DNA of 63,623 nucleotides from JBBSUQ01 sp964389755 (GTDB taxonomy: Bacteria; Bacteroidota; Bacteroidia; Flavobacteriales_D; Crocinitomicaceae). Shown here in pieces: positions 58,851 through 63,623 of the stretch. The DNA lies in assembly GCA_964389755.1 (NCBI GenBank), contig CAYMEW010000025.1, positions 1 through 63,623 on the forward strand, given 5' to 3'. The notes beneath the pieces are model-generated. The model made no database searches. It saw only the letters and a program-made list of their open reading frames with translations, and had not been told where the DNA came from. Position numbers and translations under genes: made by a program. Positions within the stretch are counted from its first letter, which is position 1; every line of letters starts with the position of its first letter.

Positions 58851-60951
58851 CTCTTTTTACCTCGATTATCCGTTTTTCCGGGATGTAGTAATACGAAAGC
58901 GCATCGGGCGTTGCCAGGAGCACAAAGTTGTCATCGATCTGCCGAACAGACTGATACACAACGGCCGTGAGTAATTCCCCATTGGTTGAATAAAGTCCCT
59001 GGCGCGCGCCTGAATTCACCACAAACATGTTCTTATTCAGTCTTGAAATTTCCGAATATTTTGTGGGAATAACAAGTATGTTGGATGAATTGATCACTCC
59101 GAGTTGTGCGAGTTGCTGAACAATGGCAAAACCATCGTTAAAGCTTTCGGCGTATTCGTAAGTCATGGGAATCTTCAGGTTGTTCTTCCGGTCGACGAAT
59201 CCGAATTCTTTTCCTTTGGAAACGGCAATCAGTTCGCTTAGTTCCCCCATGGACGTATAGATCGCCGGGATGCTGAATTTACCGTTCCGGTCGATCGCAC
59301 CGTACTTTCCTTTTTGCCTTACAACAGCCATTCCGTCGCGGAAAGTCCCGAATTCAACGAAGTTCGGAAAAGTCTCAAAAGCCGGTTCCACGGCCAGGTG
59401 TGCTTTTTCGTCGAGGTACCCGATGAGTCCGTCCTGCACGATCAGCGCACGATTTCCAACGAGCTGCCCGACTTCTTCAAAAACGGCAGGGAATACGATG
59501 TACCCGCGTTTCGAAATGATCCCATACAGGTCTTCTTCTCCGAACACGTAGAGCGAGTCGTTGAATACTTCGAGCGATTCGTATTCCGGCGGAAAAAGGT
59601 AGTTCCCGTAAATATCTATGTAAGTCTGCCGATCATCAATGTAGACCTTTGCCCGTTTTTTATTAAAGGCAAATGCTTCCGTAAAGCGCTCGGGAATGCG
59701 TTGTTTTCCAAAGCGGTCGTAATATGCATAGAGGCTGTCCTTCTTCCCGTAGATCAGTGTTTCCGAGAATGAGCCAATATCTTCAAAGCGAATGGGGAGT
59801 ACTTCCTGGCCTGTGCGGTCTATGATCCCTGTTTTTCCGTCGAGTTCAACGATCGCGCGGCCGTCTTCGAAGTCCGTTCCGCTATCATACAGGAAGGGAA
59901 TGACCGTTTCATTGTTCTTATCAATATAGCCGTATTTCCCGTTCTTTGCTGCGAGTGCCAGGCCTTCCCGGAAAAAGCCGATGTATTCGTAATCGGGACC
60001 CGTATAGCGCACCCCTGCCGTGTTCATAAGCCCGTAGCGCGTTCCCGACTTGTAAGGAAGCAGGCGCAGTGTCATGAGGTCGAGGTCCTTTTCGAGGTCA
60101 TCTTTGAAAGGATATTGGGGATATTCCGCTTCAAACTGTGCGATGCGTTCATCCGAATAATCGTACATGTAAAGCTGGTAGAGTTTCCGCCACGCGTTAT
60201 CCACGTTGTGGTTATCGGGGTATGCTTCGATGAACTGTTTGTAAGCGCGTATGGTGTTGGGCTGGGTGACGATCTCATAGATGCGGTTTTCGGCATCGGC
60301 CGTGTGCGGATTGTCCGGGAAGTTCCGGAGAAAAGCGATGTAATCGAGCAGGCGTCCCTGGTCTGTCTGTTCGCGGTATTGCGCAAGGTAGAAATCTTCC
60401 TGTGCCTGTTGGCGGTATTCACTGAGCGGGTAATTCTCGAGAAAGGCACTGAATTGTGCGGAAGAACCCGGCACGGACGCATCCGTGAAAGCCATAGAAT
60501 CGCGCTTGTGAATTGCTTCCGGAAGTTCGTTGGCCCAGGCGTTCTGCGCTATAAAAGCCGTGAGTGCCTGCACGGAGTTCTTTTGGAGTGCCAACTGGTA
60601 GAGGCGCGTGCTGATGTCCTGCCGCAGCATAAGAATAGCATCCTGTGTAAACCCGTACTTCGTCCACTTTTCGCGTTTGCGTTCTTTGAGATCCGGGTAA
60701 GTATCGTGGCTGATGCGAATGTAACGATACGCGGAGTCGAGTGAATGAAAGGGATTGTCGTTACGGAAGAAGATGGTGGCGAGTCCGAAAGCGGATGCTG
60801 ACGGATATTTATCCATTTTTTTCTCAAAAAGTTCTTTGGCGCGGAAGTAGTCGTACTTTTCCAGCGCTTCGAATGCCGATTCAATTTTCCCGGCGTACAG
60901 GACGGATGTGATGTACAGCGAACAGATCGAAAGAAGGATGCGTAAACTCAC
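58843..60951 (-). CDS. WG-repeat protein with TPR-like N-terminus
   Basis: The 702-residue protein has a signal peptide (MSLRILLSICSLYITSVLYA), a helical TPR/BamD-like region (about 25-300) and about ten WG repeats (about 310-690). Typical repeat cores are NGKYGYIDKNN, LDGKTGIIDRTG, KGKYGAIDRNG and KGKEFGFVDRKN. WG repeats form beta-propeller-like or solenoid folds with no defined activity. The start is at 60951. It is co-transcribed with the TonB-like gene. Confidence 0.88.
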   Translation of the reverse strand: MSLRILLSICSLYITSVLYAGKIESAFEALEKYDYFRAKELFEKKMDKYPSASAFGLATIFFRNDNPFHSLDSAYRYIRISHDTYPDLKERKREKWTKYGFTQDAILMLRQDISTRLYQLALQKNSVQALTAFIAQNAWANELPEAIHKRDSMAFTDASVPGSSAQFSAFLENYPLSEYRQQAQEDFYLAQYREQTDQGRLLDYIAFLRNFPDNPHTADAENRIYEIVTQPNTIRAYKQFIEAYPDNHNVDNAWRKLYQLYMYDYSDERIAQFEAEYPQYPFKDDLEKDLDLMTLRLLPYKSGTRYGLMNTAGVRYTGPDYEYIGFFREGLALAAKNGKYGYIDKNNETVIPFLYDSGTDFEDGRAIVELDGKTGIIDRTGQEVLPIRFEDIGSFSETLIYGKKDSLYAYYDRFGKQRIPERFTEAFAFNKKRAKVYIDDRQTYIDIYGNYLFPPEYESLEVFNDSLYVFGEEDLYGIISKRGYIVFPAVFEEVGQLVGNRALIVQDGLIGYLDEKAHLAVEPAFETFPNFVEFGTFRDGMAVVRQKGKYGAIDRNGKFSIPAIYTSMGELSELIAVSKGKEFGFVDRKNNLKIPMTYEYAESFNDGFAIVQQLAQLGVINSSNILVIPTKYSEISRLNKNMFVVNSGARQGLYSTNGELLTAVVYQSVRQIDDNFVLLATPDALSYYYIPEKRIIEVKRDE

Positions 60952-61036
60952 GATTACGGACGTTTTTTTGAATGATTAATACGTAAAAATAATGGTAATG
61001 TTATGTCTGGGTCTGCGGTGCGTGCTAAAAATGCAT

Positions 61037-61066
61037 AAAAAAAGCTCCCACCGGCAGGCAGGAGCT
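61037..61066 (-). terminator. Terminator of rpmE2
   Basis: On the minus strand AGCTCCTGCC, loop and GGTGGGAGCT form a stem followed by seven Ts, 27 bases after the L31 stop. Confidence 0.88.
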
Positions 61067-61092
61067 CAATATGTTTTGCACGTGCGTGCTTG

Positions 61093-61350
61093 TTATTTCT
61101 TGATGTGACGTCCGTACCGGTTCTTAAATTTATCGATACGTCCCGCAGTATCCACGAATTGCGTAACTCCTGTGAAGAAGGGATGCGATTTGTGAGAGAT
61201 ATCGAGTTTTACGAGCGGGTATTCGTTTCCGTCTTCCCAGGTAATGGTTTCGTTCGCAGCGGCGCTTGACGGGCACAGGAATGCGTACTCATTAGTCATG
61301 TCTTTAAAAACAACCAACCTGTAATCTTCCGGATGTATATCTTTTTTCAT
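61093..61350 (-). CDS. rpmE2: 50S ribosomal protein L31, type B
   Basis: The 85-residue protein has MKKDIHPEDYRLVVFKD, FLCPSSAAANETI, LDISHKSHPFFTG and DKFKNRYG, the type B L31 pattern. It lacks the CxxC zinc ligands of type A, so it is the zinc-free form. In many bacteria this form is induced on zinc starvation; whether it is the sole L31 here cannot be seen. Confidence 0.97.
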   Translation of the reverse strand: MKKDIHPEDYRLVVFKDMTNEYAFLCPSSAAANETITWEDGNEYPLVKLDISHKSHPFFTGVTQFVDTAGRIDKFKNRYGRHIKK

Positions 61351-61391
61351 TTCGAATGTATTTTTTAGCTACTTGTTCCCTAAAGGGAGTG

Positions 61392-61419
61392 CAAAGTTAA
61401 AGAATTATTTTTAAACCAA
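61392..61419 (-). promoter_or_regulatory. Promoter of rpmE2
   Basis: On the minus strand TTG (61419-61417), a 17-base spacer and TAACTTTG (61399-61392) form a textbook Bacteroidota promoter, with a leader of about 40 bases. An imperfect inverted repeat GTTTAAA/CTTTAAC (61396-61416) overlaps it. Confidence 0.75.
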
Positions 61420-61458
61420 ATGATTTTTGCATTAAAATAATTTCAGGAAAGTTTACGT

Positions 61459-61466
61459 TAATTTTG
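61459..61466 (+). promoter_or_regulatory. -7 element TAATTTTG of the beta-helix lipoprotein gene
   Basis: A perfect TAnnTTTG ending 6 bases before the ATG at 61473, so the leader would be extremely short. Confidence 0.6.
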
Positions 61467-61472
61467 GCGTAT

Positions 61473-62909
61473 ATGTTCAGACGACGCACACATTCCATGG
61501 CGGGAGCAATGCTGCTCTTCGGCCTCCTCTCCGTAATCCTCCTGAGCGCGGGTGGCTGCAAGAAAGATCTTTCACTTTCAGCGGGCTACCTCGACTTTTC
61601 AACTGATACACTGGTGTTCGACACGGTATTTACAACGATCGGTACCACGACGCAGCAGTTCAAATTCTACAACAAAGATACAAAACCCGTTGAGATCAGC
61701 GAGATCCGTTTGATGGGCGGGGAAGATTCGCCCTTCCGCATTAATGTGGACGGTGACCAGGGTACGCATTTTTCGAATGTGTCCATCGAGGGGCGTGACA
61801 GCCTCTTCGTGTTCGTGGAAGCTACCCTGGATGTGACCGGGCAGGCACTGCCGATGATCGTGGAGGACTCGATCCGTTTCCGCACCAATGGCAAGGATCA
61901 GTACGTGCACCTCGTGATCTGGGGACAGGATGCGTATTTCCACTACAGCAACCCGGCTGCGGGCGTTTTCGACCTGAATGAAGGCGTGTGGCCTAACGAC
62001 AAACCGCACGTGATCTATAACTACGCTTTCGTGGATTCTGCCAAGGCCCTGACGATCCAGCAGGGAACACGCGTTTACCTGCATAAGAACAGCATGTTGC
62101 AGGTCTATAAAGGGGCACTGACGATCAGCGGTACAAAAGACAGCCCTGTCACCTTCGAGGGCGACCGGCTGGAAGCGGCCTACGACGATGTGAGCGGGCA
62201 GTATTACGGCATTTATTTCAATAAGGCACAAAGTTCTTCCATTACGCATTTGCAGTTGAAAAACGCCACGGCGGGCATTCACGTTTATTCTTCGGATCCG
62301 GCGAATACCGCTCCGGCCCTGACGCTCATGAAATCGCGGATCGAGAACTGCGCGCGTTATGGTATTTTTCTCTACGACGGTGCGAGCCTGCTGGCACAGA
62401 ACTGCATCGTGGCCCACAATGCTTTTCACAGTTTACTGGTGCTCGGAGGAGCCAGTTTTGAACTTAACCAGTGTCACCTGATCGGTTACAGTCCGGAGAA
62501 CGACCAGACGCCGGCGGTGGGCATCAGCAATTACTACGTGGACGGGAACACGAACGTGATCTCTTCCATTCCGCAGGGAAACCTGTTGAACTGTGTGATC
62601 TACGGGAACCAGGATACGGAGATCGTCTTCGACACGCTGAACGCAAATGGTGCTGTCAGTCTGAATTTCCAGGTCCGGAACTGCCTGATCCGTAAGGAGA
62701 CGCCGGAGACCAATGCGATTTATGCGAATACTCTTTTCAACCAGGACCCACAGTTTCGTAATATTGATGAGGGAGACTATATGTACTGGAGTACGTCTCC
62801 GCTGCACGGCGCCGGAAATCAATCGATCAGTTCGACACCGGCCTTACAGGACATTTTGGACTTCCCGCGTCCGGCGTTGCCAGATATCGGGGCATATGAA
62901 CTGGATTAG
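61473..62909 (+). CDS. Lipoprotein with right-handed beta-helix domain
   Basis: The 478-residue protein (ATG at 61473) has a lipoprotein signal with a long basic start (MFRRRTHS) and lipobox SAGGC near residue 29, an N-terminal Ig-like domain (about 40-160), and a parallel beta-helix domain (about 185-450) with repeating THLQLKNATAGIHVYS-type turns. It ends DIGAYELD, a pattern seen in Bacteroidota beta-helix proteins. Beta-helix folds bind or cleave polysaccharides, but no catalytic residues can be assigned, so the role is open. Confidence 0.82.
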   Translation: MFRRRTHSMAGAMLLFGLLSVILLSAGGCKKDLSLSAGYLDFSTDTLVFDTVFTTIGTTTQQFKFYNKDTKPVEISEIRLMGGEDSPFRINVDGDQGTHFSNVSIEGRDSLFVFVEATLDVTGQALPMIVEDSIRFRTNGKDQYVHLVIWGQDAYFHYSNPAAGVFDLNEGVWPNDKPHVIYNYAFVDSAKALTIQQGTRVYLHKNSMLQVYKGALTISGTKDSPVTFEGDRLEAAYDDVSGQYYGIYFNKAQSSSITHLQLKNATAGIHVYSSDPANTAPALTLMKSRIENCARYGIFLYDGASLLAQNCIVAHNAFHSLLVLGGASFELNQCHLIGYSPENDQTPAVGISNYYVDGNTNVISSIPQGNLLNCVIYGNQDTEIVFDTLNANGAVSLNFQVRNCLIRKETPETNAIYANTLFNQDPQFRNIDEGDYMYWSTSPLHGAGNQSISSTPALQDILDFPRPALPDIGAYELD

Positions 62910-62984
62910 CGTATTGAGGTTTTCATTTTTGGTTTTCTGAAACAGGATGTCAGGAGTGGTGATCGCTCGTACTGAGGTGCTGTG

Positions 62985-63623
62985 TAAGTACATGCGGATT
63001 GCTTCGGATTTAAGCTTATAGTGTTTATGAAGTTGTTGCAGGGTTGGGGGTACACGGTGAAGCTTCGGTAGAGCGGTTTTCCTGATATACGGTTTATTGT
63101 AGTTTTCTTTTTTTCCGGGGCAAAAAAAAGAAACAAAAAAGTGCCCTTGCGCTGCGTTGCAGCAGCCACCCAACGGGCATTTGTTCCGGAACGTTTTACC
63201 AAACTTTCCGCCTGGGGGCGGATTCGGACAAGGTAAAAGTTCTGCGGAACTGCATGCGTTGGGTCCCGGCAGCTTACACTGAAGCGCGGTGTTAAGCACA
63301 TGCGGATTGCTTCGAATTGGAACTTATAGTGTTTATGGAGTTTTTGCAAAGTGGGATTGCGTATGTGCGTTTTCGGTGACCGGTTTTAGGTTGTTTGTTT
63401 GCTCTCCCTCGATGAGGGAGATACAGAGGGAGGGATTGTAGTTAAAGCATAAAAGCTTCGGAAGACTGGTTTTCCTGATATACAGTTTATTGTAGTTTTC
63501 TTTTTTTCCGGGGCAAAAAAAAGAAAGAAAAAAGTGCCCTTGCGCCACGTTGCAGCAGCCACCCAACCGGCATTTGTTCCGGAACATTTTACCAAACTTT
63601 CCACCTGGGGGCGGATTCGGACA
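62985..63623. repeat. Right-end copies of the ~308-bp tandem repeat, reversed
   Basis: Two units in tandem: the landmark catgcgg occurs at 62991 and 63299 (308 apart). The second unit carries an extra 85-base insertion with CTCCCTC-gat-GAGGGAG (63403-63421), so its ccgggg landmark is 393 bases after the first (63115 and 63508). The last unit is cut by the window edge. Units match the left-end copies in reverse orientation. The palindrome TGTTCCGGAACA recurs at 63575-63586. No convincing gene lies in 62910-63623. Confidence 0.9.

Noticed and set aside
62844..63587. Overlapping minus-strand open frames of 84-151 residues in the right-end repeat
   Set aside because: They recur in every repeat unit in shifting frames, are rich in low-complexity K/F runs from the A/T tracts and have no start signals or homologous fold; they are repeat sequence.

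Overview
The window is a piece of a Bacteroidota chromosome, probably of Flavobacteriales type. Evidence: several secreted proteins end in the type IX secretion (T9SS) C-terminal sorting domain (a PNP motif followed by a beta-rich stretch ending in basic or aromatic residues). Many start codons are preceded by the Bacteroidota -7 promoter element TAnnTTTG. The families are also typical: TlpA/DUF4369 oxidoreductases, TonB receptors with carboxypeptidase-regulatory N-termini, a DUF4249 lipoprotein, a GNAT-nitrilase fusion and zinc-free L31. Species cannot be set from the sequence alone. Both edges lie inside copies of one roughly 308-bp tandem repeat, in opposite orientations, so the window is probably a contig that ends at repeats.

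Layout. 0.4-6.9 kb: a compact plus-strand run lpxK, purine nucleoside phosphorylase, gatB, two TlpA-like proteins and lpxH. 7.3-10 kb: a large T9SS-exported amidase. 10-15 kb: minus-strand queuosine-precursor transporter, GNAT-nitrilase fusion, YbiT-like ABC-F and folD. 15-18.3 kb: a barrel-like protein, a GT-C-like membrane protein and a small secreted protein. 18.4-23.7 kb: two FKBP-type isomerases (minus), then pepT-holA-rsmE-DUF4159 (plus). 23.7-28 kb: a bacterial NHEJ operon (DUF6496, SDR, Ku, LigD). 28.3-35.4 kb: an accessory stress/envelope region with SulP, an AraC regulator carrying an N-terminal CxxC, an L,D-transpeptidase of YkuD_2 type, a subclass B1 metallo-beta-lactamase, three rhodanese proteins (one fused to thioredoxin), two membrane proteins and YtxH.

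35.5-40 kb: a TonB receptor operon divergent from a DtxR/MntR-type regulator; operator-like palindromes lie between them, and the regulator has a four-cysteine tail. 40-43.4 kb: a hexapeptide transferase and DUF2339. 44-51.2 kb: a plus-strand block with a PNGase F-like T9SS enzyme, a LamG-like T9SS protein, a TonB receptor and a DUF4249 lipoprotein. This is the best candidate for an undescribed functional unit, possibly glycoprotein or glycopeptide capture. 51.3-61 kb: a minus-strand T9SS adhesin-like protein, SBF-like transporter, alkaline-phosphatase-superfamily enzyme, menB, AAC(3)-like acetyltransferase, TonB-like protein, WG-repeat protein and rpmE2. 61.5-62.9 kb: a beta-helix lipoprotein.

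The most striking non-coding signal is a pair of 115-bp elements, 83% identical without gaps by my hand alignment. Each contains six 11-bp units in exact phase. One lies upstream of the amidase and one upstream of menB, about 50 kb apart and in inverted orientation, each pointing toward the gene at a similar distance.
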